A DNA stretch of 57,160 nt, taken from positions 1 to 57,160 of the forward strand of contig JANQLQ010000109.1 of the NCBI GenBank assembly GCA_028280565.1. Reading direction: 5' to 3'. Numbering within the stretch: position 1 is the stretch's first letter; every line of letters starts with the position of its first letter. Under the pieces are notes generated by a model. The model searched no databases. It saw only the letters and a list, made by a program, of their open reading frames with translations, and was not told the origin of the DNA. The DNA is from Fulvivirga sp. Lineage in GTDB: Bacteria; Bacteroidota; Bacteroidia; Cytophagales; Cyclobacteriaceae. Shown here piece after piece: positions 37,209-46,781 of this stretch. The position numbers and the translations under genes were made by a program.

Positions 37209-38490
37209 ATACAAGAAATTGATCCAACAGGTTTCAAATACCGACCGATTTCTAAAACGTATCCCGGTGATACTGATGATCATCCTGCTGTTTAAAATCA
37301 CGGGATATTTTACCCTCACTGAAAATATAGCTATAACACGGGCGCTTAAAGTAGTCATACGAACGGCGATGACCGCCTGGATATTTTACTTGTATCACCA
37401 GGTAAAAACCCGGAATCGTGTTGCTTCCTTTACGAAGGAAAATACACTGGCCCCATTCTTCTACGGGCTCTACCTTTTCATGGGGTTTATGTCCCTGCTG
37501 TATTCTACTAACCCGGGATACTCTCTTTTGCAACTGGTGATGAATATTGAAAGCTTTGTTTTTGCGTGGAAGTACATCCAAACGTTTATCCTGGCCAGGC
37601 ATTGCTATTCTAACCATGGTTTTAGGTTGGGCCGGCTGACTGCCCCAGCCATTTTTATGATCCAGTTGGCATTCATTATAGGAAAATATGTTGCTCCCGA
37701 CCAGTTTTTCCGGCTCACGCATGGAGGCGAGGTAGCGCGATTGGGAGGCTACCTCATGAATCCCAACGAGCTGGGCATGTTAGCCGTAGTGGGTATCGCA
37801 TGCTGCATCATGGAATTGGTCGAGGGTGCCAGTCGATGGAAAAACCTAGGCATGCTGCTGGTCATACTTTACGCCCTGGTCCTGACAGGTTCGAGGTCAT
37901 CGATGATCGGCTTTATGCTGATCTTATTCTACTTTATCAATAAATCCGACAGTGCCAAACTCAAGATGGCAGTGTATGTAGCAGGGATCTTAGCGATCCC
38001 GGTCATTGTACAAACCATCTTCATCAAGCAAGGAGATATAGAGGAAGTTTTGAGCATGACCGGCAGGTTACCCTTCTGGAAGGCGTTGTTAACGGAAGGG
38101 TTGCCGAAAGAACCCTGGTTTGGTTTTGGTTACATGCGCATAGCCTACACAGAAGCCTTCCAAAGTGTACATACCTATGCAGGGAAAATGACCCATAACA
38201 CCTTCATTCAAGTATTAATGAATCTTGGGTTTGTAGGTTTCTTTATCGTGCTCTTACAAATGACCTTCACGATCAGGGCCTTTACCCTGTCTAAAAATAA
38301 AACGGACAAAGCCTATTTTACCGGGTTGTTCATTCCTATTCTCATCAACTCATTTACCGAGTTTGGGATTTTTGGAGAAACAAACTACGGCATCCTATTC
38401 TGGCAGTTATTGACCTGGCTGTTTGTTTTCGAGTATAATCCCCGGCTTAGCCTCAGGGAGAGGGCTTTGCAGCTAGAAAAACGCCGATAA
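37171..38490 (+). CDS. O-antigen ligase/polymerase-like membrane protein (Wzy-type)
   Basis: Protein of up to 439 residues with ten or more membrane helices and a large periplasmic loop between about 270 and 350. Typical Wzy/WaaL motifs are present: NPNELG at about 198, LTGSRSS at about 233, a GRLPFWKALL loop segment, and HNTFIQVLMNLG at about 343. In a Wzx/Wzy/Wzc locus it should polymerise repeat units. The start is uncertain: TTG at 37171 overlaps the previous gene by 38 bp, and the first in-frame ATG (residue 36) falls inside the first helix. A 137-bp gap follows, so this probably ends the first EPS transcription unit. Confidence 0.85.
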   Translation: MIVHTPTYPVSLEYKKLIQQVSNTDRFLKRIPVILMIILLFKITGYFTLTENIAITRALKVVIRTAMTAWIFYLYHQVKTRNRVASFTKENTLAPFFYGLYLFMGFMSLLYSTNPGYSLLQLVMNIESFVFAWKYIQTFILARHCYSNHGFRLGRLTAPAIFMIQLAFIIGKYVAPDQFFRLTHGGEVARLGGYLMNPNELGMLAVVGIACCIMELVEGASRWKNLGMLLVILYALVLTGSRSSMIGFMLILFYFINKSDSAKLKMAVYVAGILAIPVIVQTIFIKQGDIEEVLSMTGRLPFWKALLTEGLPKEPWFGFGYMRIAYTEAFQSVHTYAGKMTHNTFIQVLMNLGFVGFFIVLLQMTFTIRAFTLSKNKTDKAYFTGLFIPILINSFTEFGIFGETNYGILFWQLLTWLFVFEYNPRLSLRERALQLEKRR

Positions 38491-38627
38491 AATTAATTCT
38501 CAAAAAGAAAAAAACTCTCCAAAAGAGACCCTTGCAAAACTAACATCATTCATAAACACCAGTAAAACAGTCACTTATGCGTAAGGAACGATATTGGAAG
38601 ATCGAGTAATAGCGTAAAGAAACAATT

Positions 38628-41114
38628 ATGGGATCTACTATTCATCGTTCAGATTTAAAGCTTATTCGCCAACTCTTTTTTGCGGGTGAAATGTCGGATG
38701 ACTATGTCATTAGTACAAAAACATTAAGTAAGCCTCGCCACCGGTCCGTGTCTTTCCAGTACATCAACAACCCGGATGGCACCATCCGGTGGATCTTTCC
38801 TAAAGGGCTGACCAAGCCTACTTACCTTTCCTTCTATAATGCAAAGGGGATCAAAGCCAGGCTTTTGAGAGTAGCGCTCACCGGGTTGCACCGGTTAAGA
38901 TGTCACCGCTGGATAGTATCCGGTGAATTTACCCTCTACTTTTCTAAGCCACTGGCCCTGCAATGGGAAGGCACCTTTGACCACTATACGATTTTTACAG
39001 GCACCACGGGCCCCAATCGAAAAGTGTTGATTGAGCTAAACAAGGGCGGGAAGACCATCTCTTTCGTCAAAGTTCCTATATCCGATGCCAGTGCGGCTCT
39101 TATCCAAAATGAGAAGAACTTTCTACAACAGCTTAGATCATTCGACCTCAAAAAATGGCAGTTGCCTAACGCTGAACCACACCCACAGTATGGTATATTT
39201 TCCAATTTGAAAAGCAAGCATTCTGTCACCTCCAATGAATTTACCCCAATACATGCCGATACACTGGTGGAACTCTACCAAGTGAGTGCTTCCAAACAGG
39301 AATTAAGGACGATAAAGAAAGTGATCAAAGACAAACTGGACGGTTTGGTCGCGGACATAAGATTTCCCAAATGCGAATCCGTGATCCAACTTATGTACCA
39401 ACTACTGGAAACTATCCCGGCCGCAGGTACTTTCATGACGTCATTGGCCCATAAGGATTTTACTCCATGGAATGGCTATGTGAATGGAAGCCAATTATCC
39501 GTGTACGATTGGGAACTGGCGGAGCACCATATGCCCGTACTCTATGATCTTTTTCACTTTTTGTTTCAATCCGGCGTTTTGATCAAGCATCAATCTTTCC
39601 CCGAAGTCCATGACGCATTGATCAAAGTACTCGAAATGGATACGGTAAAGCAATACATCTGCGAACACGATATTGATGTGACACTACATCTCAAATTGTA
39701 CCTTTTGATCAACACCTGCTATTACCTGGATTTGTATCATCGTCAATCTCACTTGCATGTACAGGCAGGTTGGTTGGTGGAGTGCTGGCACGTGGCGCTA
39801 GAAAATTTGATGGCAAGGAAGACCGCCGAAACACATCGCCAATTCTTCCTGTCGCAGTTTGCTGTAGAGATGCAAGACAGGAGGTACGGCCTGCTCAAAT
39901 TTCTTCATGAAAAGCTGACCGATTTACCGGAAAATTCGGACATCGACCTGGTCATGGATAGGAGGGACGTCAAAAGTGTCTTCACATGGATCCGTTCACA
40001 GCAATACATCCAGCAAGTCATTACCAGGCATAAGAGCTTCATGACAACCGTGGAGATCTTTTTTCAAGATAACACCTACCTCAGCCTGGATTTTATCTAT
40101 CAATTCAAAAGGAAACATTGGGAAATACTTCCTGCTGAAGAGGTTTTGGATCATTGTATCTCCGTGGGCGCTGTAAAGTGTGTACATCCTAAACACGACC
40201 TGGCGTATATACTCCTGTTTTATCGCCTTAACGGAAGCGATATTCCCAACAGGTACATGGATAAATACTTAGGACTGGACAAGGCGGAACAGGACCAACT
40301 CAGTGATTATTTAAGTGCCAGCCTACAAATTGGTCGCTCGACATTAGCAGTTCAATTATTTGAAACCACTCCCCATGAGCTGTTACAAGTAATGCGGGTA
40401 AAAAACCGGGGATTCAAAAGCATCATGAACAAATTTCATTATGCCGTGGACGTCATCAAAGATCGTATGTTAGGAAATGGGTTTGTGATCACCTTTAGCG
40501 GTGTAGACGGTGCGGGCAAGACTACGGTCATCGAAAAGGTCAAATCCGAATTGCGTAAAAAGTATCGAAAGCAGATCGTTTATTTGAGACATCGGCCCTC
40601 CCTTTTGCCCATACTCAGCGCCTATAAGTACGGCCGAAAAGGAGCGGAACAGCGAAGTGTAGATGCATTGCCCAGGTCAGGAAGCAATACTTCTTTTGTT
40701 AGTTCCATAGCCAGGTTTTCTTACTACCTCCTGGATTATTTGATTGGGCAGTTTATCGTCAAGATCAAGTACACCATGAGAGGGAAGATCGTGCTTTATG
40801 ACCGGTATTACTATGACTTTATCAGCGATGCTAAACGCACCAATATAGTACTGCCGAAATGGATCATGAAAGCCTGTTGCAGGCTGATTATTAAGCCTAA
40901 ATTCAACTTCTTCCTTTACGCCAAACCCGGGGTTATATTGGCAAGAAAGCAAGAGCTCAATGCAGATACCATTACCTCGCTGACACAAGAGTATAGTGAT
41001 TTGTTCCGGCATTATGACCGGCAGTACAAAAAATCAGTGTTCAAACAAATTGAAAACAACGAAATCAGCCAAACCTTGGAAGAAGTAATGAAGACGATCC
41101 AAGCAGCGGCTTAG
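38628..41114 (+). CDS. Three-part fusion: APH-like kinase, nucleotidyltransferase-like and thymidylate-kinase-like domains
   Basis: Protein of 828 residues, soluble. Part 1 (about 1-400) ends in an aminoglycoside/choline-kinase-type lobe with HKDFTPWN (275-282, H-x-D-x-x-x-x-N) and the metal-binding YDWE (293-296). Part 2 (about 415-600) resembles a nucleotidyltransferase: NSDIDL at 436-441 (usual GSDIDL) with a third acidic residue near 488 (LSLDF). Part 3 (about 615-828) is thymidylate-kinase-like, with P-loop GVDGAGKTT (625-633), R-H-R-P and a DR-type motif YDRYYYD (724-730). I know no characterised enzyme with this order. Its place between the EPS polymerase and a glycan acyltransferase suggests phosphorylation or nucleotidylation of a sugar or polyol. 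Function is unproven, but domain motifs are clear. Confidence 0.75.
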   Translation: MGSTIHRSDLKLIRQLFFAGEMSDDYVISTKTLSKPRHRSVSFQYINNPDGTIRWIFPKGLTKPTYLSFYNAKGIKARLLRVALTGLHRLRCHRWIVSGEFTLYFSKPLALQWEGTFDHYTIFTGTTGPNRKVLIELNKGGKTISFVKVPISDASAALIQNEKNFLQQLRSFDLKKWQLPNAEPHPQYGIFSNLKSKHSVTSNEFTPIHADTLVELYQVSASKQELRTIKKVIKDKLDGLVADIRFPKCESVIQLMYQLLETIPAAGTFMTSLAHKDFTPWNGYVNGSQLSVYDWELAEHHMPVLYDLFHFLFQSGVLIKHQSFPEVHDALIKVLEMDTVKQYICEHDIDVTLHLKLYLLINTCYYLDLYHRQSHLHVQAGWLVECWHVALENLMARKTAETHRQFFLSQFAVEMQDRRYGLLKFLHEKLTDLPENSDIDLVMDRRDVKSVFTWIRSQQYIQQVITRHKSFMTTVEIFFQDNTYLSLDFIYQFKRKHWEILPAEEVLDHCISVGAVKCVHPKHDLAYILLFYRLNGSDIPNRYMDKYLGLDKAEQDQLSDYLSASLQIGRSTLAVQLFETTPHELLQVMRVKNRGFKSIMNKFHYAVDVIKDRMLGNGFVITFSGVDGAGKTTVIEKVKSELRKKYRKQIVYLRHRPSLLPILSAYKYGRKGAEQRSVDALPRSGSNTSFVSSIARFSYYLLDYLIGQFIVKIKYTMRGKIVLYDRYYYDFISDAKRTNIVLPKWIMKACCRLIIKPKFNFFLYAKPGVILARKQELNADTITSLTQEYSDLFRHYDRQYKKSVFKQIENNEISQTLEEVMKTIQAAA

Positions 41115-41204
41115 TGACTCCATCAAAAACGATAGAAGACACACGGAAGAGCTTTCTATCCTGCTAACCTGCACAACTAAAGTATGGATTAAAAAGCACA
41201 TGAG

Positions 41205-41915
41205 ATGAAAAGGATATTAGAAGTCATTATACAAAAGAGGAATCCGAATTTCCAATTCGACCCCTCTATAACCCTTTGGATGTTAATAGGCCTATTTTTG
41301 GAAAAAGGCTGGTACATCGTGAGGGGTTGGAAAAGGCTACTGCATTTCAAAAAGCCTAACATGCTGATGCTGGGAAGAAAAGTAAAATTCTTCCATGCTG
41401 CCAATATGGAACTAGGGCGATGGGTCAAGGTCGAAGATTATGTCTACTTGAATGCCTTGGGAAGAGGGAAACTGGTTCTCGGGGATCATGTAGGCATTGG
41501 AGCTTTTAGTCGCATCATTATTTCCACCTCTTTTAACCATATCGGGAGTCACATCACCATAGGGAATAATGTAGGGATCGGGGAATATGCCTACCTAGGC
41601 GGCGGTGGCGGCCTGGAAATAGGGGACGACTGTATCATCGGGCAGTATTTTAGCTGCCATCCTGAAAACCACCATTTTGAAGATGAAAAACTATTGATCA
41701 GGGAACAAGGGGTGAGCAGGCAAGGGATTAAAATCGGTAAAAACTGCTGGATCGGTTCTAAGGTCACCATACTGGATGGGGTGACCATTGGCGATCACTG
41801 CGTGATCGCGGCTGGCGCTGTGGTCACTAAAAATATGCCCTCCCATTCCGTTATCGGAGGTGTACCTGCCAAAGCATTAAAATCAATCCCGGTAAACTTC
41901 AAAGAAGTTGCCTGA
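41205..41915 (+). CDS. Hexapeptide-repeat acyltransferase
   Basis: Protein of 236 residues. An N-terminal helix region (1-60), then a left-handed beta-helix of imperfect [LIV]-G-x-x-x-x repeats (about 80-215): LGDHVGIGAFSR, IGNNVGIGEYAY, IGDDCIIGQ, IGKNCWIGSKVTILDGVTIGDHCVIAAGAVVTK, closing with GGVPAKALK. This is the pattern of acetyl-CoA dependent sugar O-acetyltransferases of the WcaF/NodL/LacA kind, with His residues in CHPENHHF available as catalytic base. It probably adds acetyl groups to the EPS repeat unit. It follows the three-part fusion by 90 bp. Confidence 0.88.
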   Translation: MKRILEVIIQKRNPNFQFDPSITLWMLIGLFLEKGWYIVRGWKRLLHFKKPNMLMLGRKVKFFHAANMELGRWVKVEDYVYLNALGRGKLVLGDHVGIGAFSRIIISTSFNHIGSHITIGNNVGIGEYAYLGGGGGLEIGDDCIIGQYFSCHPENHHFEDEKLLIREQGVSRQGIKIGKNCWIGSKVTILDGVTIGDHCVIAAGAVVTKNMPSHSVIGGVPAKALKSIPVNFKEVA

Positions 41916-41936
41916 TCACACGAAATTAAAAAAATT

Positions 41937-43208
41937 ATGAAAACGATATTAGCAACTACTTATGCCCTCAACCCCTACAAAGGCTCAGAAGACGGTATGG
42001 GATGGAACTTCGTACGTCAAATGGCTAAAAACAACCGAGTCTATGCCGTGACCCGGAAAAACAACCGGGAGCACATAGAAAAGTATCTCTTGGAACATCC
42101 TGGCCCGGCTTATCATAATATTTCTTTTCTCTATTATGATCTGCCGTATTGGATGAGATTTTGGAAAAAAGGTTCAAGAGGAGCCATGTTGTATTTCTAC
42201 CTGTGGCAGTTCTTTCTACCTGCTTTTATAGGGCTAAAAGGCATCAAATTTGACATCAGCCACAATGTCAACTTTCACAATGACTGGACTCCCAGCTTTC
42301 TCTGGGTATTGGGCAAGCCGATGGTGTGGGGACCTATTGGCCATCACCCCAAGATCCCGGCGGGATACCTCGATCCATTTTATGGTAAAAAAGCGCTGTG
42401 GAAGGACTTAGCGACTTGGAGCCTCAAGCAGGTTTTTTGGAAGCTTGATCCGTTCTTGAAACTGACACTGAAAAACGCCCGTCACATATGGGCCATGAAT
42501 TCTTCTGTAAAGGAAATTTTCCCAAAATACGCTGGTAAAATAAGCTTGATGCCCTCGGTAGCATCAGAGCATGTTACATGGACTGACCGGCCGAGAGAGG
42601 GTTTCCATGTGCTCTCCATTGGGAGACTCGTTGCTTTGAAAGGGTTTGACCTCACCTTAAAAGCTTTTGCCCGGTTTTATTTTGACCTTCCTATCGAAAA
42701 TCGTAAAAATGTAATGCTCCACATCATTGGCGATGGCCCGGAAAGAGAAAGACTATGGGATCTTGCTCAAAAACTTGGTGTAACCAAGGCGGTCATCTTT
42801 AAAAAATGGATGGACCGATCCCAGCTCACAGAATATTATGCCCGGTCAAAGGCTTTTTTATTCCCCTCTCATGAAGGCGCTGGTATGGTAGTAGCGGAAG
42901 CGATGTCACATGGACTCCCGGTGCTTTGCTTGGATAACTACGGCCCTGGTGAATTTATTACGAATGAATGCGGCTTCAAAGCACCCGTTTCCAACCCGGA
43001 AGCGACGGTATGTGATCTGGCCAAGGGCCTTAACCAACTATATGGTAACGAAACTCTGTTTGACCGGATGTCAAAAGCGGCGCGAAAAAGGTTCGACGAT
43101 AAATTTGACTGGAACACGCGGTCACCAAGATTAGACCTTGTTTATAACAAGGTATGTCAAAAAAATATAGGAGCTGAAATGGACTATACCTTGATAAATC
43201 ATGCATAA
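41937..43208 (+). CDS. Glycosyltransferase family 4
   Basis: Protein of 423 residues, GT-B fold. N-domain starts TILATTYALNPYKGSEDGMGW, the substrate-binding P-Y-K-G-S-E-x-G motif of a GT4 subgroup; the C-domain has VLSIGRLVALKGFDLTLKAF, IGDGPERERL and the catalytic SHEGAGMVVAEAMSHGLPVL. Cytoplasmic sugar transferase of the EPS pathway, 21 bp after the acyltransferase and overlapping the next glycosyltransferase by 8 bp. Confidence 0.9.
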   Translation: MKTILATTYALNPYKGSEDGMGWNFVRQMAKNNRVYAVTRKNNREHIEKYLLEHPGPAYHNISFLYYDLPYWMRFWKKGSRGAMLYFYLWQFFLPAFIGLKGIKFDISHNVNFHNDWTPSFLWVLGKPMVWGPIGHHPKIPAGYLDPFYGKKALWKDLATWSLKQVFWKLDPFLKLTLKNARHIWAMNSSVKEIFPKYAGKISLMPSVASEHVTWTDRPREGFHVLSIGRLVALKGFDLTLKAFARFYFDLPIENRKNVMLHIIGDGPERERLWDLAQKLGVTKAVIFKKWMDRSQLTEYYARSKAFLFPSHEGAGMVVAEAMSHGLPVLCLDNYGPGEFITNECGFKAPVSNPEATVCDLAKGLNQLYGNETLFDRMSKAARKRFDDKFDWNTRSPRLDLVYNKVCQKNIGAEMDYTLINHA

Positions 43209-44346
43209 GACGGTATATAAAATCGTATGTTTTCACCTGCTCAATGATTTTAGTGGCAGCCCAAAGGTCTTATCACAAGCCATTGATGGATTAGTACAGG
43301 AAGGCTATACCGTTGACCTGTTTACCAGCCGCAATGGGGACAAGGGCTTTTTATCAGGTAAAAAGGGGGTAAACTATCACTATTTTTCTTACCGATGGAG
43401 CCGGTTCAAATGGGTCACTCTTTTCAATTTTTTGTGGTCACAACTGAATTTGATGTTCCGGTTGCTCCAATATAGGAACCAGCAGGTCATCTTTTATGTG
43501 AACACCGTATTGCCCTTCGGGGCGGGCCTGGTGGGAAAGCTTATGGGAAAACGTGTCGTCTATCACATTCATGAGACATCAATCAAACCTGAACTTTTCA
43601 AGCGTTTTCTCTTCGGTATTGCCCATTGGGCCGCCGATCAAAAGATACATGTATCACGGTACTTACTGGACCAAGAAGAAACGGATACCGAAAGGTCTGA
43701 AGTGATTTACAATTCTTTATCCCAGGATTTCCTGGAAAAGGCAAATAAAGCGAAGGTTGTGCGCTCGCAATCCTTTACGGTATTGATGTTATGCTCTTTA
43801 AAAGCCTATAAAGGAGTGATAGAATTTGTCCGGGTTGCACAGCAGCTCCCCGGGTTACAGTTTGAATTGGTATTAAATGCCAGCGAAGAAGAGATCCATA
43901 CGTTCTTTTTGCATGAAGATATACCGGGTAACCTGGCATTGTTTCCCTCACAGTCCGATGTTCACCCATTTTACCGAAGAGCTAGCTTGGTCCTTAACTT
44001 ATCGCTCCCGGACCAATGGGTAGAGACCTTTGGTCTAACGGCGCTGGAAGCCATGAGTTATGGATTACCTGTCATTGTGCCACCTGTAGGGGGTATCACA
44101 GAGTTGGTCAACCATGGCGAGAACGGGTACCAAATGGATCCAAGAGATGTCGGGGCAATCGTTGAAAAAATTCATGAACTGGAAGCCAGTAAGGATCTTT
44201 ATCACCGGCTTTCTGAAAACGCTTTAAGCTTTTCAAAGGATTTCTCACCGGGGAGATTCCATCAAAAAATCAAACATGCCCTTTTCTCTACGCGAGAAAT
44301 ACATCTCGATGGGAGATTGAATGAACATTATGAAATACTTAAATAG
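43201..44346 (+). CDS. Glycosyltransferase family 4
   Basis: Protein of 381 residues. The N-domain has FHLLNDFSGSPKVLSQAI with G-S-P-K-V, a donor-region motif, and VVYHIHETS; the C-domain has LMLCSLKAYKGVIEFVRVAQQL and the E-x7-E catalytic region as ETFGLTALEAMSYGLPVIV. It starts inside the end of the previous gene (8-bp overlap), so translation is coupled. Specificity unknown. Confidence 0.88.
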   Translation: MHKTVYKIVCFHLLNDFSGSPKVLSQAIDGLVQEGYTVDLFTSRNGDKGFLSGKKGVNYHYFSYRWSRFKWVTLFNFLWSQLNLMFRLLQYRNQQVIFYVNTVLPFGAGLVGKLMGKRVVYHIHETSIKPELFKRFLFGIAHWAADQKIHVSRYLLDQEETDTERSEVIYNSLSQDFLEKANKAKVVRSQSFTVLMLCSLKAYKGVIEFVRVAQQLPGLQFELVLNASEEEIHTFFLHEDIPGNLALFPSQSDVHPFYRRASLVLNLSLPDQWVETFGLTALEAMSYGLPVIVPPVGGITELVNHGENGYQMDPRDVGAIVEKIHELEASKDLYHRLSENALSFSKDFSPGRFHQKIKHALFSTREIHLDGRLNEHYEILK

Positions 44347-44393
44347 CTGTATATCAGTAATTTAATTCTTTTGGTTTAATTTTTAACACGACT

Positions 44394-45623
44394 ATGGTAA
44401 ACAAGGGAATCATGAGGAAGAAAAAGATAGCGATCATAGGCACAGCGGGAGTTCCATCAAGGTATGGAGGATTTGAAACCCTGGCTCATCATTTGGTTAA
44501 AAATTTGGAGGAAACCTTTCACTTGTCAGTATACTGCAGCAAGGTCCTTTATAAAAAGGAAGAAAGAGTTAACTATTGGAATGGAGCGAGGCTTATTTAT
44601 TTGCCCTTCAGCGCAAATGGTATACAAAGCATCATTTATGATATAGCATCTATGATCCATGCGTTATTCTTTGCTGACGTATTGATCGTCTTGGGCGTGT
44701 CGGGAGGTATTTTTATCCCGGTAATTAAGCTTTTTACTCGCAAAAAAGTGATTGTCAACATCGATGGTTTAGAGTGGAGACGGGATAAGTGGTCTAAACC
44801 GGTAAAAAAGTTCTTAAAGCTTTCAGAAAGGCTGGCGGTAAAGTTTTCGGATGCCGATGTTACCGATAATGCCGCCATCAAGCGATACACAGCCATGTAC
44901 TATAAAACACTGAGCCACCAAATTGAATACGGTGGTGATCACTGTCAGAAAGTAAAACTTATCAAATCGGATTATGTAGAATACGATTTCCTTAAATACC
45001 CCTATGCTTTCAAGGTATGTCGCATAGAGCCAGAAAACAACGTGCACATTATTCTTAACGCTTTTGCCGCGTTACCTTCTAAGACTTTAGTGATGATCGG
45101 AAACTGGCAAAACAGTGCGTATGGCATCGAACTTTTTGAAAAGTTCTCACAGTTTGAAAACATTCACCTGTTAGACCCCATCTACGACCAGCAAAAGCTG
45201 GACAAAATACGGTTTAACTGCTATGTGTATCTCCATGGGCACAGTGCGGGTGGTACTAATCCTTCCCTAGTAGAAGCTATGTATCTTAATCTACCCGTTA
45301 TTGCTTTTGATGTATCATACAACAGGGCAACTACCGAGGACAAAGCGCTCTTTTTTAAAGACGAGTCGTCGCTGCAACAGTTATTGGAAACCACTTCCCT
45401 AAGTCAATACACGACGGTCAAAAAAGCGTTGAAATTGGTGGCCGATAAAAAATACACGTGGTCCATCATTGCCCAAAAATATGCACAGCTGGTCTATTGT
45501 TTTGACCATGACTACCAAAAAAGTTCCGTTCGTTCGAAGATCTCCAGGTTAGAGGAAACCTATTTGATCGGGCAGGGCCTGGGGCACTTAAAAAGATCAA
45601 GGCTCTTTTATGAAGAGTTGTGA
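44394..45623 (+). CDS. DUF1972-type glycosyltransferase (rhamnosyltransferase-like)
   Basis: Protein of 409 residues (a second Met at 44412 is an equally good start). The DUF1972 N-domain is plain: KIAIIGTAGVPSRYGGFETL, then GVSGGIFIPVIK and VNIDGLEWRRDKWSK. The C-domain is GT4-like with HGHSAGGTNPSLVEAMYLNLPVIAFD. Characterised members include capsule transferases of the Cps2F type, some of which transfer rhamnose; the sugar here is inferred only. It is 47 bp after the previous gene and 32 bp before the sugar-phosphate transferase. Confidence 0.9.
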   Translation: MVNKGIMRKKKIAIIGTAGVPSRYGGFETLAHHLVKNLEETFHLSVYCSKVLYKKEERVNYWNGARLIYLPFSANGIQSIIYDIASMIHALFFADVLIVLGVSGGIFIPVIKLFTRKKVIVNIDGLEWRRDKWSKPVKKFLKLSERLAVKFSDADVTDNAAIKRYTAMYYKTLSHQIEYGGDHCQKVKLIKSDYVEYDFLKYPYAFKVCRIEPENNVHIILNAFAALPSKTLVMIGNWQNSAYGIELFEKFSQFENIHLLDPIYDQQKLDKIRFNCYVYLHGHSAGGTNPSLVEAMYLNLPVIAFDVSYNRATTEDKALFFKDESSLQQLLETTSLSQYTTVKKALKLVADKKYTWSIIAQKYAQLVYCFDHDYQKSSVRSKISRLEETYLIGQGLGHLKRSRLFYEEL

Positions 45624-45655
45624 GCAAAATTTTTTGAAAGCAAAAACATAGAGTC

Positions 45656-46777
45656 ATGAAAATTTGGATACCACCTGTGATATATTTTGCTGGGATTTAT
45701 GCAATGTTTATCTCTATACTTATTACACCCTTTATTATTTATTGGACAAAAAAGAAAAAGCTGCTGGATACTCCAAACCACCGGGCTTCACACATAATCC
45801 CAACGCCTACACTAGGAGGCGTTGGAATATTCATCGCTTCTGTTAGCTCCATCCTGACGTGGTATTGGGGCCAAATGACATTTCCTTCTGAAGTGCCTGT
45901 TTTTATAGGTACAATTACGGTTCTTTTTATAGTAGGCCTCAGGGATGACCTGGTCGAGATAAGAGCTTCTCGTAAGCTCTTCATTCAGCTTAGTCTTTCG
46001 TTCATTATCGCGTATTCCGGGATACGGATCACAAGTTTGCACGGATTATTAGGCATTTATGAAATAAATATTTTTTATCAATACGCCCTGACCATCCTCG
46101 TGATTGCCGGTATTACAAATGCCCTCAACCTTCTTGATGGAATTAATGGCTTGGCAGGAGGTATTTCTTTTATTAACCTCGTCGTCTTTACGCTGTTGTT
46201 CCTGCAAAACGAAAATTTGGCTTTTGCCATCGTTGCGGCGAGCTTAGCAGGCGGGGTTCTTGGATTTTTGAGGTATAATTTTAACCGCGCCAAAATCTTT
46301 ATGGGAGATACCGGCTCCTTGGTGCTTGGTTTCAGCCTAGCGGTATTGGCCATCAAGTTCTTACATGTAGGGAGTCATAATGGCAACCCATCTATGATCA
46401 TCGTAGTAGGTATAATGATACTTCCCGTTTTTGATACGATCCGGGTGTTTGTCCAAAGGATAGTAAGCGGAGGCTCACCTTTTAAAGCAGACAAGACCCA
46501 TATTCACCATTTATTACTCAAACTAGGCTTATCACACCTTGGGTCATCTTTGGTCTTGTATGCGGCCAACTTAGCCTTGATCGGACTTGCCATAATACTC
46601 CATAAAACGAGTGTGGACCTAAAGTCATCAATGGTTGTGATCGTCATCCTTGCCACCTGGCTGACAGAATTGATCACCATAGTTAAGTTAAGCAGATCCA
46701 GCGGCGAGCATAAAAAGCTCCTCCACATAGAACAAGAGCTGACCGCACAAAATGTATTGTTGAAGAAAAATGTGTAA
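45656..46777 (+). CDS. Polyprenyl-phosphate sugar-1-phosphate transferase (WecA/TagO/MraY family)
   Basis: Protein of 373 residues with about eleven membrane helices. Family signatures in order: HIIPTPTLGGVGIF, the metal-binding Asp pair GLRDDL, NALNLLDGINGLAGG, FMGDTGSLVLGF, and the donor-recognition loop KTHIHHLLLKLG. It starts repeat-unit synthesis by moving a sugar-1-phosphate (often a HexNAc) onto undecaprenyl phosphate at the inner membrane. Being the first step, it is a natural control point, and it is followed immediately by a membrane-anchored receiver and an H-NOX gene, apparently in one operon. Confidence 0.93.
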   Translation: MKIWIPPVIYFAGIYAMFISILITPFIIYWTKKKKLLDTPNHRASHIIPTPTLGGVGIFIASVSSILTWYWGQMTFPSEVPVFIGTITVLFIVGLRDDLVEIRASRKLFIQLSLSFIIAYSGIRITSLHGLLGIYEINIFYQYALTILVIAGITNALNLLDGINGLAGGISFINLVVFTLLFLQNENLAFAIVAASLAGGVLGFLRYNFNRAKIFMGDTGSLVLGFSLAVLAIKFLHVGSHNGNPSMIIVVGIMILPVFDTIRVFVQRIVSGGSPFKADKTHIHHLLLKLGLSHLGSSLVLYAANLALIGLAIILHKTSVDLKSSMVVIVILATWLTELITIVKLSRSSGEHKKLLHIEQELTAQNVLLKKNV

Positions 46778-46781
46778 TAGG

